In this document: in pieces, positions 52,613 to 61,211 of the stretch
Position numbering within the stretch: the first letter of the stretch is position 1
How the letters are laid out: every line of letters starts with the position of its first letter
Origin: Cytobacillus firmus
GTDB taxonomy: Bacteria; Bacillota; Bacilli; Bacillales; Cytobacillaceae
DNA: 64,000 bases
Direction: 5' to 3'
Assembly: GCF_023612095.1 (NCBI RefSeq)
Contig: NZ_CP086235.1
Coordinates: 2,615,501-2,679,500, forward strand
Notes under the pieces: generated by a model
The model's database searches: none
Told to the model about the DNA's origin: nothing
Seen by the model: the letters and a program-made list of their open reading frames with translations, nothing else
Made by a program: the position numbers and the translations under genes

Positions 52613-53218
52613 TTATTCAGCAGGAGAAAGCTCGTTTTCTGTTACCCACATGTGATTTTTTACTTCCTGCCCGTCAGCTGTAGTAAAGTCAACCATATAG
52701 ACAGTTGTTTCCTTCACAGAATCGATTTCGGCAGTTGCTCCTTCCATTCCCTTCATGTGACTTGCATTCAATGTTACCTCGTCACCTTCTTTAAATGGTT
52801 CCTCACCTGCATCTGCAATCTCCTCGTGAACTACCCATTTATGGTTTTCAACTTTTTTACCGCCAGTGGTTGGTGTATAAGATACCGTATATACGATTGT
52901 ATTATATGCACCTGCAATGGTTGCTTCCGCTCCCTCCATTCCCTCCATATGTCCTTCTGTTATAAAGGCCTTGCTCCCAACTTCATATTTAGGGTTTTCA
53001 GCTTCCTTTATTCCTTCTGGAACATCTCCGGATCCAGAATGATCCATGTCTGAATGGTCTCCTGAATGGCCGCTGCTTTCTTTATTCGTTATGCTCTCTT
53101 CCTTGCTGGTACCTTCCTGTCCAGTATCCCCGTCATTTCCGCCGCAGGCAGTTAGAGTTAGCGCGGCAGCCAGAGAAACAAACCAAATGGCGAATTTTTT
53201 TCTTGATAACATATTCAA
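52613..53218 (-). CDS. ydhK: YdhK family lipoprotein (two DUF1541 repeats)
   Basis: This 201-residue protein has a lipoprotein signal ending LTLTACGG, a Ser/Asp/His-rich linker (SGHSGDHSDMDHSGSG), and two DUF1541 repeats, each with a GHMEGMEGAEATI / SHMKGMEGATAEI core and a closing ENHKWV or KNHMWV. The His/Met content suggests metal, perhaps copper, binding. It is near the YhjQ gene, another copper-type protein, on the same strand. Function is not established to my knowledge. Confidence 0.87.
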   Translation of the reverse strand: MNMLSRKKFAIWFVSLAAALTLTACGGNDGDTGQEGTSKEESITNKESSGHSGDHSDMDHSGSGDVPEGIKEAENPKYEVGSKAFITEGHMEGMEGAEATIAGAYNTIVYTVSYTPTTGGKKVENHKWVVHEEIADAGEEPFKEGDEVTLNASHMKGMEGATAEIDSVKETTVYMVDFTTADGQEVKNHMWVTENELSPAE

Positions 53219-53365
53219 TTCCTCCTTTTCTTCATGAAGTTAGTATGGCAATAAATTGTGCAGAAATTATGAAACAGGTATGGAAAATTCTAAATTAATA
53301 CTCCCCTGGCAGGAAAATATGTACAACCTTCATAATCAAATATTGTAAATAACCTGGATTAAAAA

Positions 53366-53397
53366 CAGACACCCTTCTGGATGTCTGTTTTGTCTGC
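53366..53397 (-). terminator. Terminator after the yhjQ-like gene
   Basis: AACAGACA and TGTCTGTT pair around an inner loop (53366-53393) with T/A runs outside. Confidence 0.75.
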
Positions 53398-53401
53398 TAA
53401 T

Positions 53402-53731
53402 TTAAGCAGCCATTTTACGGCATTCTTCCGCACACTTAAAGCAAGCTTCAGCACAGCGCTGGCAGTGAGAGTGGTCATGTTTTTTGCACTCATTTCCGCA
53501 CGCTTCACATATGTCTGCACATAGAGTGCAAATTTGTCTGGCAAAAGGGCTGTTAGACTGCATTGACTTAGCTGCAAAGGCACAGATATCCGCACACTCT
53601 CTGTCCGACCGAATACAATCTGCCATCATTTGAACATCTTCTTCCCCTAAGCAAGCGTCATAGCATACATTACAGGCTTCCATGCACTCTATACAAGCCT
53701 GAATACATTCTTTATAAGATTGGGTGTACAT
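53402..53731 (-). CDS. yhjQ: Four-helix-bundle copper-binding protein (YhjQ/Csp-like)
   Basis: This 109-residue protein has about 17 cysteines, most arranged as CxxxC along helices: SYKECIQACIECMEACNVCYDACL, CIRSDRECADICAFAAK, QICTLCADICEACGNECKKH and CQRCAEACFKCAEECRKMAA. This is the Csp pattern in which cysteines lining a four-helix bundle store Cu(I) in the cytosol. ATG 53731 with AAAGGATGG upstream is chosen over a longer start at 53800. Near-identical in layout to B. subtilis YhjQ. Confidence 0.92.
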   Translation of the reverse strand: MYTQSYKECIQACIECMEACNVCYDACLGEEDVQMMADCIRSDRECADICAFAAKSMQSNSPFARQICTLCADICEACGNECKKHDHSHCQRCAEACFKCAEECRKMAA

Positions 53732-53811
53732 TATATCCATCCTTTCTATAAACTCTTTACAAAGATACTCTACCCCTCCATTTCGGTAGTAAACTGCCAA
53801 TATCGGACATA

Positions 53812-53840
53812 AAAAGAGCAGAGAGTTATCTCTCCGCTCC
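53812..53840 (-). terminator. Terminator after ltaS
   Basis: On the minus strand GAGCGGAGAG and CTCTCTGCTC pair around ATAA and are followed by TTTTT. Confidence 0.85.
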
Positions 53841-53847
53841 TAAAATG

Positions 53848-55815
53848 TTACTTCTGTATACCCGGCCCATTTCTTTCCTCTTTAAATGGCAGCTCTTTCT
53901 TTACATATGAGTAATCATTCCGGTTGATTGGAACAAATCCTTCCGGCTTATAAAATCGCAGGAGGTCTTTGTAAACAATGTTATCTGACATTTCCAGTTC
54001 TTTTTTCGCCTGATCGGAAAGTGACTTACATGCATTAGCCTCAGCTATTTCTCCGGATTCCGTATAATAGCAGGTTTCTTCAATTTGGGTATATGCCGGT
54101 GAAATAAAGTTGCCGTTTCGGAATGGGACAACTTCACGGTGTTTTTCTGATAAAAGATCTGATCCCATTTCAAGGTGATTCTTTGTATCAATGCCCAACA
54201 GGTGAAGTAATGTCGGTCGCACATCTACCTGTCCGCCGACATTGTGGACAATGCCGCCATCCACTCCAGGTACATGTATGAACACTGGCACTCTTTGAAG
54301 CTTGGCATATTGGAATGGCGTAATTTCTTTTCCGATCACCTTAGCCATTGCCACATTATGATTTTCGGAAATCCCGTAGTGATCGCCATACAGAACAACT
54401 ACTGTATGATCATACAATCCGGAATCCTTTAAATCGTTAAAAAACTGCTCGAGTGCCTGGTCCATATAGTTCGCTGACTGAAAATAATGATTCACCACAT
54501 CATTATCTGTTTCTCCTGCAGGAAATTCAGTATCCCACTCATCCATTTTAAAGGGGAAGTGATTAGAAAGAGTAATGAATTTTGTATAAAACGGCTGTGG
54601 AAGACTGGTCAGCATCGGCATGGATTCCTTAAAAAACGGCTTATCTTTTAAACCATAGTTTTTCGTGTTTTCATCGTTCATATCGTAATACTCGGCATCA
54701 AAAAACTTATCATATCCCATGGTTTTATACATTTCGTTACGATTCCAGAATGTCTTGTAGTTTCCATGGAAAGTTGCTGAAGTATAGCCATGCGGCTTTA
54801 AAATAGCAGGTGTGCCATGGAATGTATTTTGAGCTTTCGTTACATAAACAGCTCCCTGTGACATGGGATATAGTGATGTATCCATCATAAACTCAGCATC
54901 GGAAGTCTTTCCCTGTCCGGTTTGGTTGACTATGTTATCAAAGTAGAATGTCTTGCTGCTATGTGCAAGTGAATTCAGGAATGGGGTAACTTCTTTACCA
55001 TTTAGCTTGTAGTCTATAATAAAAGTCTGAAGTGATTCCATGGATACATAAATAACATTCATGCCCTTGGCTTTTCCGAAGTATTTAGGGTTCGGAGGTG
55101 CATATTTTGCTTTAACATAGTTCTCTACTTCAGTCACATCGTTCGTATCCGCAAGAGCTCGCTGGCTGGCAGACTTGGCGTTTTGGACCATATCATAAAT
55201 CGTGAAATTGTATGCTCCAAGGTATTTCACCAAATAATTGCGGTCGAAGGAACGTGTAAGCAGCTCAGGACGGTCTTTCTCGGCGATTTCAAGATTGATG
55301 AAGAAGACAATAATCCCTGCAGCCATAACAGCCAACGCCGGTTTTCGGCTAATTTTCTTTCCAGGTTTGTACCATTTCCTAACTGCCAGGAAAAGAAGCA
55401 GAATGGTGTCTGTAAAATAAAAAATATCCCACGGAGACATTAACGATAGTGCGCTATCTCCGAGCTGCCCCCCATTTACTTTTGCCTGCATGAGAACAGG
55501 AACAGTGATAAAGTCGTTAAAGAATCGATAATAAACAACATTTGCATAAAGCAGGAAGGATAAGAATAAATTCAAGCCAATTAGCATGCCGGATTGCCAT
55601 TTCCCTTTAAAAAACAAAGCGAATCCCAGGAATACCAGTGTAGAACTTAACGGATTCAAAAACAGAAGAAATCGCTGTATGTCATTATTAATCCCTAAAT
55701 TAAATTCAATGCGATAGGCTACATACGTTTTCAGCCAAAAAAGGATAACAGTCAGAAAGAATACAGCAAGACTTCTTTTCGGCAATTTGTCAGGCGATTT
55801 GAATAACTTTCTCAT
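53848..55815 (-). CDS. ltaS: Lipoteichoic acid synthase family protein
   Basis: This polymerises glycerol phosphate from phosphatidylglycerol on the outer membrane face. ATG 55815 (GAGGTGAAACC upstream) gives 655 residues: five N-terminal membrane segments (about 14-180), a possible signal-peptidase site after RALA (residue 222), and an extracellular sulfatase-like domain. Metal site Glu260 in YVSMESLQTF and nucleophile Thr304 in GQGKTSDAEF match the S. aureus Glu255/Thr300 layout; VVLYGDHYGISEN and LSNHFPF complete it. Bacilli often have several paralogs (LtaS, YfnI, YqgS, YvgJ); I cannot tell which this is. A terminator-like hairpin lies in the leader. Confidence 0.9.
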   Translation of the reverse strand: MRKLFKSPDKLPKRSLAVFFLTVILFWLKTYVAYRIEFNLGINNDIQRFLLFLNPLSSTLVFLGFALFFKGKWQSGMLIGLNLFLSFLLYANVVYYRFFNDFITVPVLMQAKVNGGQLGDSALSLMSPWDIFYFTDTILLLFLAVRKWYKPGKKISRKPALAVMAAGIIVFFINLEIAEKDRPELLTRSFDRNYLVKYLGAYNFTIYDMVQNAKSASQRALADTNDVTEVENYVKAKYAPPNPKYFGKAKGMNVIYVSMESLQTFIIDYKLNGKEVTPFLNSLAHSSKTFYFDNIVNQTGQGKTSDAEFMMDTSLYPMSQGAVYVTKAQNTFHGTPAILKPHGYTSATFHGNYKTFWNRNEMYKTMGYDKFFDAEYYDMNDENTKNYGLKDKPFFKESMPMLTSLPQPFYTKFITLSNHFPFKMDEWDTEFPAGETDNDVVNHYFQSANYMDQALEQFFNDLKDSGLYDHTVVVLYGDHYGISENHNVAMAKVIGKEITPFQYAKLQRVPVFIHVPGVDGGIVHNVGGQVDVRPTLLHLLGIDTKNHLEMGSDLLSEKHREVVPFRNGNFISPAYTQIEETCYYTESGEIAEANACKSLSDQAKKELEMSDNIVYKDLLRFYKPEGFVPINRNDYSYVKKELPFKEERNGPGIQK

Positions 55816-56142
55816 TAGTGTGGTTTCACCTCTTAAATTGTACACATGCGAAAAACTTAGCAGCGGCTAAGTTTTTATTATGTAAAAATTTTGTAGCTGC
55901 ATTAATAAATGGTGAACGAATGTAAAATAATATAGCACAATTTCAAATCAATGAAAACGGATATCTCCTTTATATCTTTCGCCTTTTTCCTGCAAAAACC
56001 AACAATTTTCAATAAAATTACCTGTTACTCAATATATTTTAATGGTAAAATGAATTTTCCCTTCATAATTTCAATGCTGAAGGAGTATTGATGTTCAAAA
56101 GGGCCAAGCTAAAATTAAACATAGTTGGATTGGAGAGTCTTC
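55816..56142. other. Divergent intergenic region with a terminator-like hairpin in the ltaS leader
   Basis: This 327-base AT-rich region contains, at 55851-55876, AAAAACTTAGC/GCTAAGTTTTT, a perfect 11-bp stem with a 4-base loop. On the minus strand it sits 36 bases upstream of the ltaS start and could act as an attenuator. The remainder holds promoters; no ORF with a ribosome site is convincing. Confidence 0.5.
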
Positions 56143-56769
56143 ATGAAAGAACGTCTATTATTTTTTGTTATTGGGATGCTGATCCTGACAATGGGTGTAG
56201 CCCTGATTATCAGATCAAACCTCGGAGCTTCTGCATGGGATGCCCTGGCTGTTGGTGAGTCACAAATGTTTAACTTAACAGTTGGCACCTTTGTTTTTAT
56301 AAATGGAATCGTGCTCATTTTTATAAATGCCTTTCTAATGAAAAAAAAGCCTGAAGTCCTTGCAGCCATTTCCATTCTGATTATTGGCGCACTGATTGAC
56401 TTTTGGCTTCTCATCATTTTTGGTGACCTTTCACCTCAGACATTGGCGATGCAATCAATTCTATTGTTCCTTGGAATCCTTTCGATGGGAATGGGAGTTG
56501 CCATCTATCTTCAGGCTAAATTTCCGGCAAGCCCGATGGATACATTAATGGTAGCCATTCACTCAAGATTCGGATTAAACTTAAGGAATTCAAGGATCAT
56601 CAGTGAAAGCTTTGCTTTGCTGCTTGCGTTTTTATTCAGAGGTGCAATCGGAGTGGGCACAATCGTGGTAACATTGACACTTGGACTTGTAGTACAATTC
56701 TTTTATCCGGTTTTCGAAAGAGCGCTCGGAAAAATGCAGGCCCCGAAAGGTCCTGTCATAACTAAATAA
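56143..56769 (+). CDS. YczE/YitT-like membrane protein
   Basis: This 208-residue protein has about five hydrophobic segments, starting FVIGMLILTMGVALIIRSNLGASAWDALAVG, the signature of the YczE family, with KFPASPMDTLMVAIHSRFGLNLRNSR in the middle. YczE in B. subtilis is linked to surfactin/bacillaene production; no such genes are here, so the role is unknown. ATG 56143 with TTGGAGAG upstream is preferred over a TTG at 56125. Confidence 0.85.
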   Translation: MKERLLFFVIGMLILTMGVALIIRSNLGASAWDALAVGESQMFNLTVGTFVFINGIVLIFINAFLMKKKPEVLAAISILIIGALIDFWLLIIFGDLSPQTLAMQSILLFLGILSMGMGVAIYLQAKFPASPMDTLMVAIHSRFGLNLRNSRIISESFALLLAFLFRGAIGVGTIVVTLTLGLVVQFFYPVFERALGKMQAPKGPVITK

Positions 56770-56776
56770 TAAGCTT

Positions 56777-56806
56777 ACATCCTGCTCTTTGAGCAGGATG
56801 TTTTTA
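56777..56806 (+). terminator. Terminator after the yczE-like gene
   Basis: ACATCCTGCTC and GAGCAGGATGT pair around TTT, followed by TTTT. Confidence 0.88.
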
Positions 56807-59095
56807 CCTTCTTAATACTTTAAAATCTCTCCATTCATTTGGCAGCAGGGCCAGATATTTAGCCTGCACATACCTGTCATCCATTAAAACAATCATTCCT
56901 GTATCGTTCTCAGAGCGGATCAATCTGCCCCCTGCTTGCAAAACCTTGTTCATTCCGGGATAAGTATAGGCATAATCATAGCCGTTTTTTCCCTGCTGAT
57001 TAAAATATGCTTTCATAATGTTGCGTTCAAACCCTAACTGTGGAAGCCCTACACCCACCACGAAAACACCGTTCAGCCGATCTCCCTGCAAATCAATTCC
57101 CTCTGAAAAAATCCCGCCCATGACGGCGAAACCCAACAGAGTACCAGAAGGATTTGGCTGAAATGCATCCAAAAACTCTTCCCTCTCCCCTTCATCCATT
57201 CCAGTTTTTTGAATAATTGTATGTACCGGCAGTTCCTCATCGAGCAATCGACGATAGACATCCTCCATATATTGATAGGATGGAAAGAAGATCAAGTAAT
57301 TCCCCTTCTGTTCCTTTAACATGCTCTTAATAGTACTGACGATAGGTCTGATAGACCCTTCCCGGTCGCGATATCTTGTTGAAATCGGCTGAATGTAAAC
57401 CTTAGCCTGATCTTTTGAGAAAGGAGAAGGAACGGATAAAATAAAATCTTCCTCTTGAAAGCCAAGCATATCCAAATAATAATTAAGAGGCATTAAAGTA
57501 GCAGAAAAAAAGATTGATGATTTATATCCTTTTCTGGCCTTGTGCAGAAGATTCGATGGATCGAGGCAAAATAGCTTGATGTTCAGATTATTTCTCTGCT
57601 TTTGAATATACGTTACAAACCTTTCATCATACAGTTTGCCTATTCTTACGAAGTTCTGCGCAGCGAAAAATACTTCCAGCAATTCTTCTTCCGTATTGTT
57701 TCTGTCTTGCCCCAGATAGTCTTCGGCATATTGAACAAATTCCTCAAGAACTTCAAACAGTTCTTCAGGGGGATTTTCTTCTGCGATTTCCTGATTTTCA
57801 CCACAATTCTTTTTTAATGCAATAAAAATTCCATTAATCTGTTTTGCACTTTTTTGTATCCCTTCATCCTTCCCCTTAAAGCTTCTGCTCAATTGAAGAA
57901 AGGCTGATTTCTCAAGCGCGCTTGAATACATCTCCCTTCCGCGGTCCACAAGGTTATGTGCTTCATCGATCAGGAGCGACGTTTTCTTTTTCTCCTCTTC
58001 CAGCAATCGCTTCAGCGAGACCTTCGGATCGAAAATATAATTGTAATCCCCAATTATAATGTCAGCTGCATATGCAGCATCCAATGAAAACTCAAAAGGG
58101 CATACTTTATGCTTCAATGCATATTTTTCAATTGTCGATCTGGTTATCATGTTCTCATTTTTCAGGAGGTCAAGTATTGCATTATTGATCCTGTCGTAAT
58201 ATCCATTGGCAAACTCGCAGCTGTCTTTGTGGCATTTGGTTTCTTCCTTAAAGCAAATTTTGTCCTTGGCCGTTATTGTGACCGATTTAAGATTCAATCC
58301 TTTATCCCTCATCAGGCTAATGGCCCCTTCTGCTGCCTGACGGGTTATGGTTTTAGCCGTGGCATAGATAATCCTCTGAATATGTCCTTCCCCGATGGCT
58401 TTTAATGCTGGAAAAAGGGTGGAAATGGATTTGCCGATGCCCGTAGGTGCGCTGGCAAATAAGTTTTTCCCTTCAGCAATGGTTTTGTATACTGCCCCTG
58501 CAAGTTTCCTCTGGCCATTTCGATAAGCCGGAAAGGGAAAAGTCAATTCCTGAAGACCTTTTATTAAATCCTTTTGATGTCGAACCCTTAATTCTGCGTA
58601 GGGAGAATACGATTCGAGAAGATGCACTATAAATTCTTCCAGTTCGCCAAAAGAATAACTGTGCTGAAATCTTTTCACTTCATCTGTTTTAGCATGTACA
58701 TATGTTAATTGAACTGCCATTTTTGAAATATTATGGTCTTTCGCATACATGAAAGCATAGCATTTAGCCTGAGCCCAATGAACAGGATAGGCAAATTTAT
58801 CAATTTGTGAAAGTGGGATAGATACCGACTTAATCTCATCAATAATCCGTTCTCCATTTTTGATGATAAGCCCGTCACATCTTCCTTCAAGCTGAAAGTC
58901 AAGGTGATTGAAAGGTAATCCAGCATGCAGATACACTTCTTTTTGATCTTCTTCCCCATAAAGCTTTTGAATTCTCTGATGAATTCTTGTTCCTTCTGTA
59001 AGCGGCACTGCAGAACGGAAGCCTGTTTCAATGCTGCCGCTCTTATATACATATTCAACCAGCGATCTTACTGATATTTTTATCTTATCATTCAT
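56804..59095 (-). CDS. RecB-family nuclease fused to a Rad3/DinG-type iron-sulfur helicase
   Basis: This 763-residue protein has an N-terminal PD-(D/E)xK nuclease-like domain: LEGRCDGLIIKNGERIIDEIKS (Asp74, Glu87, Lys89) and WAQAKCYAFMY (Gln109, Tyr113; QxxxY of RecB-like nucleases). The XPD/DinG-type superfamily-2 helicase follows: Walker A SAPTGIGKS (Lys222), four cysteines for a 4Fe-4S cluster (281, 288, 293, 332), LLIDEAHNL (DEAH, 377-380), IFFSATL and the C-terminal QAGGRLIRSENDTG motif VI. It would unwind 5'-3' and cut DNA; it is a repair candidate. The fusion occurs in other Firmicutes, but its job is not well known. Convergent with the yczE-like gene. Confidence 0.88.
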   Translation of the reverse strand: MNDKIKISVRSLVEYVYKSGSIETGFRSAVPLTEGTRIHQRIQKLYGEEDQKEVYLHAGLPFNHLDFQLEGRCDGLIIKNGERIIDEIKSVSIPLSQIDKFAYPVHWAQAKCYAFMYAKDHNISKMAVQLTYVHAKTDEVKRFQHSYSFGELEEFIVHLLESYSPYAELRVRHQKDLIKGLQELTFPFPAYRNGQRKLAGAVYKTIAEGKNLFASAPTGIGKSISTLFPALKAIGEGHIQRIIYATAKTITRQAAEGAISLMRDKGLNLKSVTITAKDKICFKEETKCHKDSCEFANGYYDRINNAILDLLKNENMITRSTIEKYALKHKVCPFEFSLDAAYAADIIIGDYNYIFDPKVSLKRLLEEEKKKTSLLIDEAHNLVDRGREMYSSALEKSAFLQLSRSFKGKDEGIQKSAKQINGIFIALKKNCGENQEIAEENPPEELFEVLEEFVQYAEDYLGQDRNNTEEELLEVFFAAQNFVRIGKLYDERFVTYIQKQRNNLNIKLFCLDPSNLLHKARKGYKSSIFFSATLMPLNYYLDMLGFQEEDFILSVPSPFSKDQAKVYIQPISTRYRDREGSIRPIVSTIKSMLKEQKGNYLIFFPSYQYMEDVYRRLLDEELPVHTIIQKTGMDEGEREEFLDAFQPNPSGTLLGFAVMGGIFSEGIDLQGDRLNGVFVVGVGLPQLGFERNIMKAYFNQQGKNGYDYAYTYPGMNKVLQAGGRLIRSENDTGMIVLMDDRYVQAKYLALLPNEWRDFKVLRR

Positions 59096-59253
59096 TGAAA
59101 CGGCCCCTTAATTTACTATTCACCTATTATAGCACATACGTTCTTCCCATAAGAAAGATTTGCAAAAGAAGGAAATAACCATATAAAATTTAAGAAGAAA
59201 GAAAATGAGAGGAGTGTGAATGGAACTGTTCGTTTCTTGAGCAGCCCCAAAAC

Positions 59254-59688
59254 TTGAAAAAAATTATTTTTTGGTCAATCACTGGAGGATCTTTTATTCT
59301 ATTGGGTTTTCTCATTTATTTTGCTTCAATGAATTTCATTTCAAATAAAGTAATGACAGAAGTTGCCGCCAGCATCACTGAGGATGATCTTGAAATGCTT
59401 GCAAGTGATCCGAACGTAGAGGCTCTGCTTGGGAACAGTATGGGTGATTTAAAAGCTGCAGATCTTCAAAAGACATCATTGCCGATCAAGACAAAAGAAG
59501 AAGCTGTAAAGAAGATTTCAGAAAGCTTTTCGATTGATGAAATCCGGCAGAGTGTCTCAAAAGTAAAAGGCGGATTGACTGCTGAAGAGCAAAATGAATT
59601 ATACAGTCTTTTAACTGAAAGATTATCGGATGAAGAATTAACTGCTCTGAAAATCATAGCTGTACAGGAAGCAAAGCGGAATCAATAA
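59254..59688 (+). CDS. Membrane-anchored hypothetical protein (144 residues)
   Basis: Starting TTG 59254, the protein has an N-terminal membrane helix (IFWSITGGSFILLGFLIYFAS) and an extracytoplasmic helical domain of acidic character (ITEDDLEMLASDPNVEALLG, SIDEIRQSVSKVKGGLTAEEQNELYSLL). The ribosome site is weak. A six-codon ORF with a good site (GAGGAGTG, ATG 59220) ends 17 bases earlier and could couple its translation. No family recognised; relatives are probably Bacillaceae-only. Confidence 0.65.
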   Translation: MKKIIFWSITGGSFILLGFLIYFASMNFISNKVMTEVAASITEDDLEMLASDPNVEALLGNSMGDLKAADLQKTSLPIKTKEEAVKKISESFSIDEIRQSVSKVKGGLTAEEQNELYSLLTERLSDEELTALKIIAVQEAKRNQ

Positions 59689-59787
59689 ATAATTCAAAAG
59701 AATTTGTGTTATTCGGAGCATTCGGGATATTAGACCAAGCAAGATTCCTTCCTTTTCATACGTTAGTATGGAAGGGAGGGATCTATA

Positions 59788-59973
59788 ATGTATCAATTGG
59801 CATTATTATATCTTGCATGTATGCTTGCTGGCTACGGCATGACAATGGTACCTGTTTCTGCAGTTATTACTTCAGGTATTGCCAGCTTCTTCACCATTGT
59901 CGGCAGTCTGGCTATGATCATCTTTGGTCTTGCCATTCTTTATCTTGGAGTGAAGGCTTTGTTAGGAAAATAA
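59788..59973 (+). CDS. Small membrane protein (61 residues)
   Basis: GAAGGGAGGG 11 bases before ATG 59788 gives a strong ribosome site. The protein has two hydrophobic helices (LALLYLACMLAGYGMTMVPV and FTIVGSLAMIIFGLAILYLGVKALLG) and almost no loops. It is not recognised. A terminator follows, and the preceding 144-residue gene may share its transcript. Confidence 0.7.
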   Translation: MYQLALLYLACMLAGYGMTMVPVSAVITSGIASFFTIVGSLAMIIFGLAILYLGVKALLGK

Positions 59974-59983
59974 TTTCACTTTG

Positions 59984-60016
59984 AAAACCACCAGTCCAGA
60001 GCGGCTGGTGGTTTCG
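59984..60016. terminator. Bidirectional terminator
   Basis: AACCACCAG and CTGGTGGTT pair around a loop of about 10 bases between the small membrane protein gene and the converging mscS-type gene. Confidence 0.82.
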
Positions 60017-60041
60017 TTCTTTCTCTATTTAACCTGCACCG

Positions 60042-61076
60042 TCATTCACAGGGCAGCAGCGGTGTTGAGGCAAGCTCTATTCCGTTCTGATAAAAATTCT
60101 CTGCAATGATATGCCTTAGCCGGCTTTCAAATTTCTGCTTGGCTTCAAAGTTTGCAACAGGGACCTCTACCAGAAAGTCCATGGCTTTGCTGCGAAAATC
60201 GATAAATCGGATATCAGGTGCAGGTGCGGTTAAAACTCCTTTTATTTTCGGCATTTCCATGTCCACTGCTTCTCTCAGAAGCTTTTCGACTTTCTCAGTA
60301 TCAGTGCCGTACACTACGCTGATTTGAACCTGGGCAAGCATTTCTGAGCCTGTCCGATTTTTAATGATCTGTTCAATAAAGTATTGATTCGGCACAATCA
60401 GGGTTCCCTCTTTAGCTGTGCGGATGATAGTGGATCTGAGACGGATGCTTTCTATTTTACCGATTTTGTTGTTTATCTCAATTACTTCCCCAATTTCAAT
60501 CGGCCGTTCGAAGAGGATGATAATGCCTGAAATAAAGTTACCGGCAATATTGCGCATGCCGAAACCTATCCCAATACCGAGAACACCCAGTATGGCAGCC
60601 GCCGCTGTTAAATCCAGCCCAACCGTTGTCAGGCTGATGGCGAGCGCTGCAATCATGACGGTATAATAGATCATTCTGTTGAATGAATACCCGAGCCCGC
60701 GGTCAACTCCATAGAATTCATAAACAGATGTTAATACATATTTCGTGAATACTTTTACGATTCGATTTGCGAGCGAGACTGTTAAAAACGCTACAATCAT
60801 TAAATATAGCGTTACATCTACTTCCCCTGCAGTGAACCAAGTATAAAAAAGCCATTTCTCCCTTGAAAAATAAAAAAGGAAAAGAATGATTATTCCATAA
60901 AAAGCAGCCCAGTTCACAAGTGAAGAAAATCCCTGCAAGATCCGGTCATTCTGTACCGACTTGCCACTTCTCTTTTTCACCAGTAAGTTAACTGCCCATT
61001 TGGCAGCCAGTATCACTCCTGCAAACAATAGAAACATCAGTATTTCCTGCATGGTTACATTCTTAAAAAATAGCAT
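60042..61076 (-). CDS. Mechanosensitive ion channel family protein (MscS type)
   Basis: This 344-residue protein has about five membrane helices. The pore-lining segment is LTAAAAILGVLGIGIGFGMRNIAGNFISGIIILFERPIEIGEVIEI, the MscS_TM and beta-domain signature, and the C-terminal soluble domain runs to the end. It opens on membrane tension to release solutes on hypo-osmotic shock. It is the only gene of its transcript. Confidence 0.93.
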   Translation of the reverse strand: MLFFKNVTMQEILMFLLFAGVILAAKWAVNLLVKKRSGKSVQNDRILQGFSSLVNWAAFYGIIILFLFYFSREKWLFYTWFTAGEVDVTLYLMIVAFLTVSLANRIVKVFTKYVLTSVYEFYGVDRGLGYSFNRMIYYTVMIAALAISLTTVGLDLTAAAAILGVLGIGIGFGMRNIAGNFISGIIILFERPIEIGEVIEINNKIGKIESIRLRSTIIRTAKEGTLIVPNQYFIEQIIKNRTGSEMLAQVQISVVYGTDTEKVEKLLREAVDMEMPKIKGVLTAPAPDIRFIDFRSKAMDFLVEVPVANFEAKQKFESRLRHIIAENFYQNGIELASTPLLPCE

Positions 61077-61211
61077 CGGCAGATTCCCTCACCTGTTATA
61101 TAGTTCATTCTAAACTATTCCTCTTCCATAGATTCTTAAACCGGTGTTTAATACTGTTTAAAAAAAGGAACATTGAGTAGTAAATACATATATAAGGGTT
61201 GGGATATATGC

